64,000 nucleotides of DNA from contig NZ_CP141608.1 of NCBI RefSeq assembly GCF_035581345.1, positions 1,506,001 through 1,570,000 of the forward strand, written 5' to 3'. Source of the DNA: Pseudomonas sp. JQ170C (GTDB taxonomy: Bacteria > Pseudomonadota > Gammaproteobacteria > Pseudomonadales > Pseudomonadaceae). The translations under genes were made by a program, and so were the position numbers. The notes under the pieces were generated by a model, which made no database searches, had not been told where the DNA came from, and was given only the letters and a program-made list of their open reading frames with translations. Shown piece by piece: positions 44,392-53,995 of the stretch; position 1 is the first letter of the stretch, and each line of letters begins with the position of its first letter.

Positions 44392-46584
44392 TCAGAAGGT
44401 GTGGCCCAGGTTCAGGTACAGCGCCTTCTGATTCTCACTGTTTGCCCCGTAGCTGAAGTTCAGCGGCCCCAGGGGCGTCTCAAACCCGACGAAGATACTG
44501 GCTGCATTGATGTAGCCACTGTCGAACTCGTTGTCATTGTTCCAGGCCCTGCCTCGCTCAAGTGAACCCCCCAGGTACAGCGGAAAGTCCAGCGGCAGGT
44601 AGGCGCGCGGGGTCAGCCTGCGGTAGTAGACCACGCGCATCAGGCTCATGTTCTGCCCGGATACCGAGTCCTGGCGAAAGCCTGAAAGCTGCCTGGCGCC
44701 GCCGAACACGAAACTGGAAGTGATCACGTCGGCGTCATCCAGCGTGCGACCGTACTGGGTGCCCAGCACCCAGGTGTTGGGCCCGCTGCTCAAGGCTTTG
44801 TCCAGTTTGAAGTTCCACTGCCGGTAACGCTGGTCGGAGCCAAGGTCCGGCTCGAACTGGCGCAGGGTCAGGCTGATGTCTTCACCTTCGTGAGGGAAGT
44901 AGACGTTGTCGAGGGTGTCGAAGGAGTACTTGAGCTCGTAGAAACCTTCGTTGAAGCTGAAGTGCGGCAGGTCCTGGTCGCCGATGCGCACATCCGCCTT
45001 GCCCCAGGCCTGGCCGACACCAAAGCGCACTTCACCGCTGTTGCCGATCTGGCGGCCCAGGTTCAGGCCGAAGCCGTAGCGCTGCAGGCGGTATTCGGCA
45101 ACAGGGTCGTCGTCCAGGGTAGCCTCGACATTCTGCGAGCCCAGGTCCAGGTAAGGGGCGACGAAGTAGCGCGAGCCGGCATCCAGCGGTTGATAGAACT
45201 CGCTGTACAGTTCCTGCTGATCACCAATCTGCGCCCGGGTCAGCCATTCGGCGCCCAGTTCGTTGATGCCGTTGACCCGGTAGCTCGCACCAATGTTGAA
45301 GGCGCTGTCGCCACGCATGTCATCCGACAGGTTCAGGCCCAGGCGCAGGTAGTCGGTACCGCCGCGTCGGCCGCGGGCGTTGATCACCAGTGTGTTGTCG
45401 CTGCCCTTGTGCACCACCCGGTACTGGACCCGATCGAAGTAGTCCAGGCCGTACAGGGTGCCCATGTCGGTCTGCAAGCGACCCAGTTCCAACGGCTCAC
45501 CGATTGGCTGGCGAATATAGAAGCGGATCACGTCATCGCTGACCTTGGAGTCGTTCTCGATCCTGATGGCGGTGATCACCGGGTTGCGCTGGCTTGGCGA
45601 GCGCGCGACATCCAGCTCGGCGTCGTTACTTTCCGGACGTTTGAGCACCGCCAGGCGTGCGTCCAGGGCACGGGCGGCACGGTAGCCGGCATCAATCATT
45701 TCCTGGGCCCGGCCAAAGTCGGTCACACCGAAGCTGGCCAGCGGCGGCTGGATCAGGATGTCGTCACGGTGCAGGGCAGCCAACTGCTCTTCGGAGTTGC
45801 GGCGGGTCATCAGGGTGATCGACTGATTGAGCACATCGACCACGGTTGCCAGTTCTTTGCGGCTGCGCAGCGGTGTGCCGATATCAACGACGATCGCCAT
45901 GTCGACGCCCATCTCGCGGGCGACGTCCAGGGGAATGTTATCGACCATGCCGCCATCCACCAGCAGGCGGCCATCCAGCTCCACCGGAGCAAACACCGCC
46001 GGGATCGACATGCTGGCGCGAATCACCTGGGGCAGGTGGCCACGGCGGAACACCACTTTCTCGCCACTGGCGATGTCGGTGGCCACGGCGCGGAACGGGA
46101 TCGGCAGTTTGTCGAAGTCACGGGTGTCACTGGTATGGGCAAGCATGCTTTCCAGCAGCAGGGCCAGGTTCTGCCCCTGGATCACCCCCAGCGGCAGGCC
46201 GAGGCTGCCATCGTCGCGAAAGCTCAGCTTCTGTTGGACCAGAAAATCACGATCATCCTGCTTGCGCCGGAACGGCACGTCCTTGCGGGGCGGGGCGTCA
46301 GACAGCGCCTCCTGCCAGTCGATGCCCAGGGCGAGCTTTTCCAGCTCTTCGACCTTGTAGCCGGAAGCGTACAGGCCGCCGACCACCGCGCCCATGCTGG
46401 TGCCGGCGATAGCATCGACCTGGATACCTTGCTCCTCCAGGGCCTTCAGCACACCGATATGGGCCAGGCCACGGGCGGCACCGCCCGACAGCACCAGGCC
46501 GACTTTCGGTCGTGGTGGTTCGGCGGCCAGGAGTGGGAAGGAAACGACGATCAGCAGCAGACTCAACAGCAGGCGGTGCATCAT
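44392..46584 (-). CDS. plpD: Patatin-like type Vd autotransporter phospholipase
   Basis: Protein of 730 residues. Signal peptide MMHRLLLSLLLIVVSFPLLA. The patatin domain (about 27-220) has the oxyanion loop SGGAARG, the nucleophile Ser63 in GTSMGA and the partner Asp210 in VDGG. A POTRA domain (about 330-400) and a 16-strand barrel ending in terminal Phe (LNLGHTF) complete the type Vd secretion design, as in P. aeruginosa PlpD (PA3339), a phospholipase A1. recQ and a MarR gene next to it match that locus. Confidence 0.93.
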   Translation of the reverse strand: MMHRLLLSLLLIVVSFPLLAAEPPRPKVGLVLSGGAARGLAHIGVLKALEEQGIQVDAIAGTSMGAVVGGLYASGYKVEELEKLALGIDWQEALSDAPPRKDVPFRRKQDDRDFLVQQKLSFRDDGSLGLPLGVIQGQNLALLLESMLAHTSDTRDFDKLPIPFRAVATDIASGEKVVFRRGHLPQVIRASMSIPAVFAPVELDGRLLVDGGMVDNIPLDVAREMGVDMAIVVDIGTPLRSRKELATVVDVLNQSITLMTRRNSEEQLAALHRDDILIQPPLASFGVTDFGRAQEMIDAGYRAARALDARLAVLKRPESNDAELDVARSPSQRNPVITAIRIENDSKVSDDVIRFYIRQPIGEPLELGRLQTDMGTLYGLDYFDRVQYRVVHKGSDNTLVINARGRRGGTDYLRLGLNLSDDMRGDSAFNIGASYRVNGINELGAEWLTRAQIGDQQELYSEFYQPLDAGSRYFVAPYLDLGSQNVEATLDDDPVAEYRLQRYGFGLNLGRQIGNSGEVRFGVGQAWGKADVRIGDQDLPHFSFNEGFYELKYSFDTLDNVYFPHEGEDISLTLRQFEPDLGSDQRYRQWNFKLDKALSSGPNTWVLGTQYGRTLDDADVITSSFVFGGARQLSGFRQDSVSGQNMSLMRVVYYRRLTPRAYLPLDFPLYLGGSLERGRAWNNDNEFDSGYINAASIFVGFETPLGPLNFSYGANSENQKALYLNLGHTF

Positions 46585-46651
46585 GGCTCTCGGAGCTAAG
46601 GCTAAAGACCGCTAGTATATGCGCGCCCGCCTGTCAGGAGTCTTTCGTCCC

Positions 46652-46936
46652 ATGAATGCGCACAAAGCTGAAATCGTCATCACCTATTGCACCCAGTGCC
46701 AGTGGCTGCTGCGTGCCGCCTGGCTCGCCCAGGAGCTGCTCAGTACCTTCAGCGATGATCTGGCCCGTGTTGCCCTCGAGCCTGCCACCGGTGGCGCCTT
46801 CCGGATCACCTGCGACGGTGTGCAGATCTGGGAGCGCAAGGCCGATGGCGGCTTTCCCGAGGCCAAGGTGCTCAAGCAGCGGGTGCGCGACCAGATCGAC
46901 CCGCAACGCGACCTGGGCCATAACGACCGTCCTTGA
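46652..46936 (+). CDS. SelW/Rdx-family thioredoxin-like protein
   Basis: Protein of 94 residues with the CxxC redox motif (CTQC, residues 13-16) after a first beta strand (AEIVITYC), then LRAAWLAQELLSTF and a GGAFRITCDGVQIWERK hairpin. It belongs to the SelT/SelW/SelH family, with Cys in place of selenocysteine. A thiol-redox role is presumed. It is transcribed away from plpD and ends 3 bp from the convergent EamA stop. Confidence 0.9.
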   Translation: MNAHKAEIVITYCTQCQWLLRAAWLAQELLSTFSDDLARVALEPATGGAFRITCDGVQIWERKADGGFPEAKVLKQRVRDQIDPQRDLGHNDRP

Positions 46937-46939
46937 GAT

Positions 46940-47824
46940 TCAACCTTGCACCGCAGCTGTCTTGGTGGTCGTGTTGCTGGCTGCCAGGCGGCTGGAGATG
47001 ACGATGGCCAGGATGATCAAGGCGCCGCCCAGCAGCATGCGCAGCGTCGGGGTTTCGGCGAAGATTAGCCAGGCCATGGCAATGCCATAGACCGGCTCCA
47101 GGGCGAACACCACCGCAGCGGTGCGCGCTTTGATCACCGCCAGGCTTGCGACGAACAGGCTGTGGGCAACACCGGTGCAGAACACCCCCAGCAACGCAAT
47201 CCACAACCAATCCATCGCCGATACCTCACCCAGCGCAGGCGCCGCAGCCGGCACTAGGCACAGGGCGACCACGGCGTTCTGGCACAGCGCCGCCTGCACG
47301 GCGGGGATACGTCCGTTGGACGCGCGGTTTGTCAGCGACAGCAATGAAAACAACAACCCCGACAACAAGGCCCAGAGCAGACCGCCGGTGGCCTGGCTGG
47401 CCAGGTCGAAATCCGGGGTAACCAGGACCAGGCCGATGCTCACCAGCAACACCAGGATGATTTCGTTGCTGCGAATCCGCTCGCGAAACAGCAACCCTTC
47501 AAGGATCACGGTAAAGGCCGGGAAGCTGGCAAAACCCAAGGTGGCAATGGCGACCCCGGCGACTTTGACGGCAATGAAGAAGCTCACCCAATGCCCGGCC
47601 AGCAAGATGCCGCCCAGTAGCAGGCGCCGCCAGTCCTGGCCTTGCAGCGGCTGCCAGCCCTTGCGCGCTACACCGGCGAAGATCGCCAGCGCCAGTACGG
47701 CGAAGGCGGCACGACCGAAGACGATGATCGAGGGCGCCGCCTGGGCAAGCTTGCCGAAGACGCCGGTCAGGCCGAAGAACAGCGCGCCGATGTGCAGGGC
47801 GCCGAGGGCAGTACGGTGGTTCAT
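46940..47824 (-). CDS. EamA/DMT-family permease
   Basis: Membrane protein of 294 residues with about ten helices in two EamA halves (GALFFGLTGVFGKLA near residue 15; ALEPVYGIAMAWLIFAE near 240). A probable exporter. The AraC-family gene lies 77 bp upstream on the same strand and may control it. ATG 47824 has AAGGAA upstream. Substrate unknown. Confidence 0.87.
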   Translation of the reverse strand: MNHRTALGALHIGALFFGLTGVFGKLAQAAPSIIVFGRAAFAVLALAIFAGVARKGWQPLQGQDWRRLLLGGILLAGHWVSFFIAVKVAGVAIATLGFASFPAFTVILEGLLFRERIRSNEIILVLLVSIGLVLVTPDFDLASQATGGLLWALLSGLLFSLLSLTNRASNGRIPAVQAALCQNAVVALCLVPAAAPALGEVSAMDWLWIALLGVFCTGVAHSLFVASLAVIKARTAAVVFALEPVYGIAMAWLIFAETPTLRMLLGGALIILAIVISSRLAASNTTTKTAAVQG

Positions 47825-47901
47825 GGTGTTCCTTGTAATAGGCAGGACAGCCCGGCCAGTCTACGAGGCCGTGGCGGCGGCTGTCTGTCGCGTTCCTCGC
47901 G

Positions 47902-48666
47902 TCAATTGTCGTCAGGCTCTCGTCGCAAGTCTCGCGGGGCGCGTCCGAAGGCCTTGAGCATGGCAGCAGAAAACGCGCTCTGTGAGCTGTAGCCGACCTG
48001 GCTGGCGATTTCGCCGATGGCCAGGGTGGTTTCGGCCAGCAGTTTGCGCGCCTGCAGCAACCGGCGCTGGCGAATGTAGTCCATGGGCGTGGTGGCCGAC
48101 TCAAGCATGAAGCGGGCATGCAGACGGGCGCTGGAGAGGCCGGCCAGGCGGGCCAGGTCGGCCACTTGCAGGGGGTGGGCGGCGTGACGGTCGATGTGGG
48201 CATCAAAGGCGGCGTAGGGCAACAACTGCTGTTCGGCGACCGGCGCCTGAGTGCTGCAGAGGCTGGCGAGCAGCAGCACGGCGCCTTGCTGGGCTATCAC
48301 CGGGTCGGCCACCGGGCTTGCCGCCAGCCAGTCGACCAACTGCTGCTGACGATTGTCCAGGCTCAACGGGCCACGGTGTTCGAGCAGGCGCTGGCTGGCC
48401 GAGGTGTGTTCGCCAAGGCTCCGGGAAAGCCACGCATCACCCGGCACATCGAGCACCAGGCAGTGGCTGCCGGCGGGGCTGCCGCAGGTATGGTGGGCGC
48501 CGGCCGGCACCACCATGAGGCCCTGGCGGTCAACGCGCGCGCCACGGCCTTCGAGCTCGAAGTCCAGTTGCCCACGCAGGCCGAACACCAATTGCGGGTG
48601 CTCGTGGCTGTGGGCGATCAGGTCGTGGCGATAATGGCGCAGGGAAAGTAGCGAGCTGCCACTCAT
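47902..48666 (-). CDS. AraC-family transcriptional regulator (cupin type)
   Basis: Regulator of 254 residues. An N-terminal cupin sensor (HSHEHPQLVFGLRGQLDFEL near residue 20) and a C-terminal pair of helix-turn-helix motifs (LQVADLARLAGLSSARLHAR and IGEIASQVGYSSQSAFSAAM) are present. The GGAGG before ATG 48666 fits. It probably regulates the EamA permease gene that follows on its strand. Confidence 0.9.
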   Translation of the reverse strand: MSGSSLLSLRHYRHDLIAHSHEHPQLVFGLRGQLDFELEGRGARVDRQGLMVVPAGAHHTCGSPAGSHCLVLDVPGDAWLSRSLGEHTSASQRLLEHRGPLSLDNRQQQLVDWLAASPVADPVIAQQGAVLLLASLCSTQAPVAEQQLLPYAAFDAHIDRHAAHPLQVADLARLAGLSSARLHARFMLESATTPMDYIRQRRLLQARKLLAETTLAIGEIASQVGYSSQSAFSAAMLKAFGRAPRDLRREPDDN

Positions 48667-48802
48667 TGCAGTGTCCTCCAGGCAGTGGCGGCAGTGTACA
48701 GGCTGGCGCGGGAAGCGGGTGTGTCATCAGATCGACGTGGTTCCGTCACGTTCGTTTCACTGCCCACTGGCACGCTCGACAAAACAGCCCCGGAGCCCGC
48801 TC

Positions 48803-49612
48803 ATGAGCCATGCCGAGCTTGTCAGACCTTCACGCAAGCAGCGTGTGCGCACGCTGTGGATTTCCGACGTGCACCTGGGGACCCGGGATTGTCAGGCCGA
48901 ACACCTGTCGCACTTTCTCAAGGGGTTCCAGGCCGATCGGATCTACCTGGTGGGCGACATTATCGACGGCTGGAAGCTGCGCGGCGGCATGTATTGGCCG
49001 CAGGCACACACCAACGTGATCCGGCGCCTGCTGACCATGAGCAAGCGCGGCACCGAGGTGATCTATGTCACCGGCAACCACGATGAATTCCTGCGGCGCT
49101 ACTCCAAGCTGGTGCTGGGCAATATCCAGCTGGTCGATGAGGCCGAACACCTGACTGTCGATGGGCGTCGGCTGCTGGTCATCCATGGTGACCAGTTCGA
49201 CGTCATCACTCGCTATCACCGCTGGCTGGCGTTCCTCGGGGACTCGGCCTACGAGTTCACGCTGACCTTGAACCGCTGGCTCAACCACTGGCGTGCCCGC
49301 TATGGCTACGGGTACTGGTCGTTGTCGGCGTACTTGAAGCACAAGGTCAAGTCGGCGGTCAGTTTCATCAGCGACTTTGAAGAGGCCATTGCCCATGAGT
49401 GCGTCAAGCGCGGATTTCACGGGGTGGTGTGCGGGCATATCCACCATGCCGAGATTCGCAAGGTGGGGGAGGTGGACTACCTCAACTGCGGCGATTGGGT
49501 CGAGTCGTGCACGGCGTTGATCGAGCACTGGGACGGCAGCATCGAGCTTTATCGCCTGGCCGATGCCCAGGCCCGCGAGGCTCGGCGCCTGGCGGGGCTT
49601 GAGCTGGTTTGA
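48803..49612 (+). CDS. LpxH-like UDP-2,3-diacylglucosamine diphosphatase family phosphoesterase
   Basis: Calcineurin-like metallophosphoesterase of 269 residues. Metal-binding motifs are all present: SDVHLGTRD (about residue 20), GDIIDGW (about 50), GNHDE (about 93), HGDQFD and GHIHHAE (about 210). It resembles the LpxH2-type branch rather than the housekeeping LpxH, so the substrate may be another phospholipid or nucleotide. The ATG at 48803 is used, since residues just after it begin the conserved core. It converges with an HD hydrolase one base away. Confidence 0.85.
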   Translation: MSHAELVRPSRKQRVRTLWISDVHLGTRDCQAEHLSHFLKGFQADRIYLVGDIIDGWKLRGGMYWPQAHTNVIRRLLTMSKRGTEVIYVTGNHDEFLRRYSKLVLGNIQLVDEAEHLTVDGRRLLVIHGDQFDVITRYHRWLAFLGDSAYEFTLTLNRWLNHWRARYGYGYWSLSAYLKHKVKSAVSFISDFEEAIAHECVKRGFHGVVCGHIHHAEIRKVGEVDYLNCGDWVESCTALIEHWDGSIELYRLADAQAREARRLAGLELV

Positions 49613-49613
49613 T

Positions 49614-50207
49614 TCAGGCGCTTTCAGTCATCTGCTGCAAGGCGGCCTTGTAGATCGACTGGCGCGGCTGGGCGAACAGGCGCTTGAGCATGGGCTCGAA
49701 GAAGCTCAGGGGCAGGTTGTCGTAGGCCGGGTCGAACGCGGCGGCATCGTAGCGGGCGCAGAACTCGATGGTTTGCTGATACTGCGGATGGTGCTGGAAT
49801 TGCTCGCGCAGGTGCCGGTCCATGCCCAGGTGGTGAAAAAAGTAGTAGCCCTGGAAGACCCCGTGCTTTTCGACCATCCACAGGTTCTCAGGGCTGACAA
49901 AGGGCTTGAGGATCGCGGCGGCAATGTCGGGGTGGTTGTAGCTGCCGAGGGTGTCGCCGATGTCGTGGAGCAGGGCGCAGATCACGTACTCCTCATCGCG
50001 CCCGTCACGCCAGGCGCGGGTGGCGGTCTGCAGGGAATGACTGAGACGGTCGATGGGAAAACCACCGAAGTCGCCATCGAGCAAGCGCAAGTGCGCGAGG
50101 ATTCGTTCGGCCAACTGGCTGGCATACGCCCTGAAGTCATTGGCGATGATCGCCCAGTCCTGCTGGGTGCCGTCCTGCATATGGGTGAAACGGGCCTGCT
50201 CAGTCAT
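49614..50207 (-). CDS. HD-domain phosphohydrolase-like protein
   Basis: Protein of 197 residues with an HD signature (ICALLHDIGDTLG, about 76-88), a preceding LSHSLQTATRA that supplies the first His, and HPDIAAAIL. These ligands bind a metal pair. The substrate is unknown; such proteins can hydrolyse nucleotides or act on inositol-like diols. ATG 50207 follows GGAG. Its stop lies one base from the convergent phosphoesterase stop, so both lack an intervening terminator. Confidence 0.8.
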   Translation of the reverse strand: MTEQARFTHMQDGTQQDWAIIANDFRAYASQLAERILAHLRLLDGDFGGFPIDRLSHSLQTATRAWRDGRDEEYVICALLHDIGDTLGSYNHPDIAAAILKPFVSPENLWMVEKHGVFQGYYFFHHLGMDRHLREQFQHHPQYQQTIEFCARYDAAAFDPAYDNLPLSFFEPMLKRLFAQPRQSIYKAALQQMTESA

Positions 50208-50303
50208 CGGCGCTCCAGGGGGGGGAGGGGCAACCCACTGTAGCGCGACCGCCTGTCGGGGCAGTGGCCAATGAAGACGGGTTTCTGACCTTGTGGGCCG
50301 AAA

Positions 50304-50615
50304 TCAGAACGATACTTTTCCACGCAGCATGTCGCGGTACATGGCGAAATCGCCGATCAGGCTGTAGAGCGGGTGTTTGAAGGTGGCCGGACGGTTCTTT
50401 TCATAAAAGAAGTGCCCGACCCAGGCGAAGCCATAACCGGCAACGGGCACGGCCAGGAGCAGTAGCCAGGCGCCGCTGGCCAGGGTGTAGGCGAGTAGGG
50501 CGATCACCAGCGTTGTGCCGATAAAGTGCAGGCGGCGACAGGTGGGGTTGCTGTGCTCCTCCAGGTAGAAAGGATAGAACTCGGCAAAGCTGCGAAATTG
50601 CTGGGGGCTGTTCAC
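50304..50615 (-). CDS. DUF962/Mpo1-like small membrane protein
   Basis: Membrane protein of 103 residues. FAEFYPFYLEEHSNPTCRRL with HFIG next to it is the DUF962 hallmark carrying conserved histidines, and VGHFFYEKNRPATFKHP supplies more. Two or three helices lie between. The yeast homologue Mpo1 is a fatty-acid dioxygenase; bacterial function is not known. GTG 50615 with GGGAG upstream is preferred; an ATG at 50654 gives a 116-residue form. Confidence 0.82.
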   Translation of the reverse strand: MNSPQQFRSFAEFYPFYLEEHSNPTCRRLHFIGTTLVIALLAYTLASGAWLLLLAVPVAGYGFAWVGHFFYEKNRPATFKHPLYSLIGDFAMYRDMLRGKVSF

Positions 50616-50774
50616 GGCACTGCTCCCGGGACTGTCGAACTGACGAAGATGCACGGCGTGGAGCCTGATCCGAGTCTAGAGTGACTAACACTACAGGGCA
50701 GTGACAATAGGCGCCAATTGAGTATCCTTTGAGTTCGCCGCAGGAGCGGTCAGTACGAACATAAGAAGCCAGCC

Positions 50775-51866
50775 ATGAGCGAGAGAACCACGTCAGCAAG
50801 CTGGGCATCAGGGATCGTCAAGGCACTCGAGCTCGAAGGGCTGGATTGTCGTGCCATGTTCAAACAACTCGGCCTGGATTTTGCCGCCCTGGATGACCCC
50901 GACGCCCGTTTTACCCAGGACTCCATGACCCGCCTCTGGCAACTGGCGGTCGATCTTTCCGGCAACCAGGCCATCGGGCTGAACATGGCCCGGGTGGTGC
51001 GCCCGGCGTCCTTCCATGTGGTCGGTTATGCGCTGATGTCGAGCCGGACCCTGGCCGAGGGGTTCGAGCGACTGGTGCGCTATCAGCGCATCATCGCCGA
51101 GAGTTCAGACCTGAGCTTCCGCCTGGAGCCGGACGGCTACGCCTTGATCCTCACCGTCCACGGCGATCACCTGCCACCCACCCGGCACAGTGCCGAAGCG
51201 TCGCTGGCTTGCGCGTTGTCGTTGTGCAGCTGGCTCAGTGGGCGAGTGATCCAGCCGCGCCGGGTGCTGATCCAGGGCCCGCAGCCCGTTGATGTCACGC
51301 CCTACAAAGTGGCCTTTCATTCACCGCTGGTGTTTGGCGCAGCCCATGATGCGCTGGTGTTCGAGCGTGCCGACATGGAGGCCCCACTGCCCACCGCCAA
51401 CGAGGCCATGGCCACGTTGCATGATCGCTTTGCCGGGGAATACCTGGCGCGCTTTTCCGAAAGTCGCGTCACTCACCGTGCCCGCCAGGTGCTGTGCCGG
51501 GTATTGCCCCAGGGCGAGCCCAAGCGCGAGACGATTGCCCGGGCCTTGCATCTGTCCCAGCGCACCCTGCAGCGGCGCTTGCAAGAGGAGGGCACCAGCT
51601 TCCAGACACTGCTCGACGATACCCGCCGCGAACTGGCGGAGCAGTACCTGGCGCAGCCAAACATGACCCTGCTGGAAACCGCCTATCTGTTGGGCTTTGC
51701 CGATCCGAGCAACTTCTTCCGGGCCTTTCGCCGCTGGTTTGATGCCACCCCGGGCGAGTACCGGGCGCGGATAGGTACCAGCACGCCGGTCCCTGCGCCG
51801 GAACCGGACGCCGAAGCATCGGTCAGTGACGCCAGAACGCCGGCATACACAGCACCAGTACCGTAA
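50775..51866 (+). CDS. AraC-family transcriptional regulator (Arabinose_bd type)
   Basis: Regulator of 363 residues. The N-terminal sensor of about 200 residues (GLDCRAMFKQLGLDFAALDD) is the Arabinose_bd type found in OruR-like regulators. The C-terminal helix-turn-helix pair starts near residue 255 (RALHLSQRTLQRRLQEEGTS and LLGFADPSNFFRAFRRWFD). A proline/alanine-rich tail of about 25 residues ends the protein; 44 nt of this tail overlap the end of convergent trkH. Ligand unknown. Confidence 0.88.
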   Translation: MSERTTSASWASGIVKALELEGLDCRAMFKQLGLDFAALDDPDARFTQDSMTRLWQLAVDLSGNQAIGLNMARVVRPASFHVVGYALMSSRTLAEGFERLVRYQRIIAESSDLSFRLEPDGYALILTVHGDHLPPTRHSAEASLACALSLCSWLSGRVIQPRRVLIQGPQPVDVTPYKVAFHSPLVFGAAHDALVFERADMEAPLPTANEAMATLHDRFAGEYLARFSESRVTHRARQVLCRVLPQGEPKRETIARALHLSQRTLQRRLQEEGTSFQTLLDDTRRELAEQYLAQPNMTLLETAYLLGFADPSNFFRAFRRWFDATPGEYRARIGTSTPVPAPEPDAEASVSDARTPAYTAPVP

Positions 51867-53277
51867 TGATCTCCAGGCGTCCGAGCAGCATGCCGAACGC
51901 CAGGATCCACTTCGCTGCATCCGGCAGGGTGGCGAAGTTGCCGGCCGGGCCAATGGTTTCACCAAGGCCTGGGCCGACACCCGACACGGTGCTGGCGGCG
52001 CCGGTCAGCGCCGTCATCCAGTCGACCCCCAGCAGCGACAGCAGCAGCGCGATCACGCAGATGGTGATGGCGAAGAAGAACGAGAAGGTCAGGATCGAAC
52101 GGACGATTTCTTCGTCCAGGCGGTGGCCGTTGTACTTCTGCTTGATCACCGCGCGTGGGTGGATCAGCTGATTGAGGTTGGCCTTGAGCAGGATATAGGC
52201 GACCTGAAAACGGAAGATCTTGATCCCACCGGCGGTCGAGCCGGAGCATCCCCCGATAAAGCCCAGGTAGAAGAACAGCATCAGCGAAAAGTTGCCCCAC
52301 AGGCTGTAGTCGCCCAGGGCGAAACCGGTGGTGGTGACCACTGATGTCACGTTCAGGGCCACGTGGCGCAAGGCGTCGAGCCAGTGCAGATTCGTGGTGG
52401 CCCAGTACCAGGTGCCGAGCACCAGCCAGGTGACTACCAACAGCGCCAGCAGGCCCTGGACCTGCTGGTCCTTGATCAGGGCCTTGCGATTGCCACGCAA
52501 CGTGGACACATACAGGGCAAACGGCAAGCTGCCGAAGATCATCACCACCACCGCCACCCAGTGCACTGCAGGCTGGGTCCATTTGGCCAGGGATTGGTCG
52601 GAGGTAGAGAACCCGCCGGTGGAGATCGCCGACATGGCATGGTTGATCGCATCGAACACGTTCATCCCTGCCAGCCAGAAGGCCAGGCCGCCCAGTGCGG
52701 TGATGCCGACGTACACGGCCACGATCGACTTGGCGACCATGTGTGAGCGTGGCATGACTTTTTCGGAGCGGTCCGAGGATTCGGTCTGGAACAGGCGCAT
52801 ACCACCGATGCGCAGCAATGGCAGGATCGCCACGGCCATGGCGATAAAACCGATACCGCCGAGCCAGTGCAGCAGCGAGCGCCACATGAGAATGCCTGGC
52901 GACATGGTGTCCAGGCCGCTGAGCACGGTGGCGCCGGTGGCCGTGATGCCGGACATGCTCTCGAAGAAGGCGTCGGTATAGCTGATGTGCTGGGTCAGCA
53001 GAAACGGCAGGGCGGCAAAGATGCACACCACCAGCCAACTGCTGACCGTCAGCAGGTACATGTCTCGCGGGCGCAGGTGCACATGCTCCGGGCGGCCGGG
53101 GATCACCAGGGCGAGCCCGCCGATGAAGGTGATCATGCTGGCCCACAGGAACGACGGCAGATCGCCCGTGCGATCGAAGATCACCAGGGTGGCCATGGGC
53201 ACGACCATGCTGATCGCGAGGGTGATCAGGAAGATGCCGATGATGAAACCAATGATCCTTAAGGTCGGCAACGCCAT
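51823..53277 (-). CDS. trkH: TrkH potassium uptake channel subunit
   Basis: Membrane protein of 484 residues with four P-loop/helix repeats; selectivity-filter-like sequences are GITATGATVL, AISTGGFSTSD, VVTTTGFALGD and TVSGVGPGLGE. It forms the potassium channel of the Trk system with cytoplasmic TrkA, which is not in the window. From memory it corresponds to PA3210. The ATG at 53277 has only a weak Shine-Dalgarno. The 3' 44 nt are antisense to the AraC gene. Confidence 0.93.
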   Translation of the reverse strand: MALPTLRIIGFIIGIFLITLAISMVVPMATLVIFDRTGDLPSFLWASMITFIGGLALVIPGRPEHVHLRPRDMYLLTVSSWLVVCIFAALPFLLTQHISYTDAFFESMSGITATGATVLSGLDTMSPGILMWRSLLHWLGGIGFIAMAVAILPLLRIGGMRLFQTESSDRSEKVMPRSHMVAKSIVAVYVGITALGGLAFWLAGMNVFDAINHAMSAISTGGFSTSDQSLAKWTQPAVHWVAVVVMIFGSLPFALYVSTLRGNRKALIKDQQVQGLLALLVVTWLVLGTWYWATTNLHWLDALRHVALNVTSVVTTTGFALGDYSLWGNFSLMLFFYLGFIGGCSGSTAGGIKIFRFQVAYILLKANLNQLIHPRAVIKQKYNGHRLDEEIVRSILTFSFFFAITICVIALLLSLLGVDWMTALTGAASTVSGVGPGLGETIGPAGNFATLPDAAKWILAFGMLLGRLEIITVLVLCMPAFWRH

Positions 53278-53377
53278 GTGATCTGCTCTGACTCGAAACG
53301 GAAGGGCGCCATTCTACCTATGGACCTTTTTAAGTAAACGCTAGAATAGCCGCACATTTCTCTTCAGGGGGTAGCCG

Positions 53378-53935
53378 ATGGAGGCTCTCGACGCATTGCT
53401 CAACCGTGTTTCCGTACCACGCCTGACGGAACCTGCGCCCAATGCTGCGCAACGCGAGGCCCTGTTCCAGGCCGCCTTGCGGGCGCCGGACCACGCCCAG
53501 CTGCGGCCTTGGCGCTTCTTGACGGTCGAGGGTGAGGGCCGCGAGAAACTCGGCGCCTTGCTGGCCGAGGCGGTGAAGCTCGAGGGCGACGCCACCGAGG
53601 CGGCCCTGGACAAGGCACGCGCCATGCCGTTGCGCGCGCCGTTGCTGGTGGTGGTGATTGCCCGTGTGCAGGACCACTTCAAGGTACCCGCCTCGGAGCA
53701 ACTGCTGGCGGCAGGCTGTGCGGCCCACGGCATTTTGCTGGCGGCCCATGCCCAGGGTATCGGCGCGGTATGGCGTACCGGCGACCTGGCCTACAGCAAG
53801 CATGTGGCCAAGGGCCTGGGGTTGGCGGACAAGGAAGAGATCGTTGCCTTCCTGTACCTGGGTACGCCGCTCAACGAGCCGCGCACGGCGCCGGTGTTGG
53901 CGACTGCCGATTTTGTGACCGCCTGGGGTCAGTAA
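53378..53935 (+). CDS. Nitroreductase-family protein (YdjA-like)
   Basis: FMN-dependent oxidoreductase of 185 residues, the small YdjA type. APDHAQLRPWRFLTVEGEGR (residues 34-53) and the segment AAHAQGIGAVWRTGD (about 125) are landmarks for FMN and subunit contacts. It would reduce nitro or quinone compounds with NAD(P)H; the physiological substrate is unknown. AGGGGG precedes ATG 53378. A REP palindrome separates it from cpxA. Confidence 0.9.
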   Translation: MEALDALLNRVSVPRLTEPAPNAAQREALFQAALRAPDHAQLRPWRFLTVEGEGREKLGALLAEAVKLEGDATEAALDKARAMPLRAPLLVVVIARVQDHFKVPASEQLLAAGCAAHGILLAAHAQGIGAVWRTGDLAYSKHVAKGLGLADKEEIVAFLYLGTPLNEPRTAPVLATADFVTAWGQ

Positions 53936-53940
53936 GCATT

Positions 53941-53989
53941 TCGCGGGGCAAGCCCGCTCCTACGGTGTAGGAGCGGGCTTGCCCCGCGA
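53941..53989. repeat. REP palindrome with 23-bp perfect arms
   Basis: Arms 53941-53963 and 53967-53989 with a GGT spacer, between convergent stops of the nitroreductase gene and cpxA (53935 and 53996). Confidence 0.92.
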
Positions 53990-53995
53990 TGCTGT

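Noticed and set aside
44890..46599. Antisense open frame of 569 codons opposite plpD
   Set aside because: No domain or signal is seen, and plpD accounts for the whole region.
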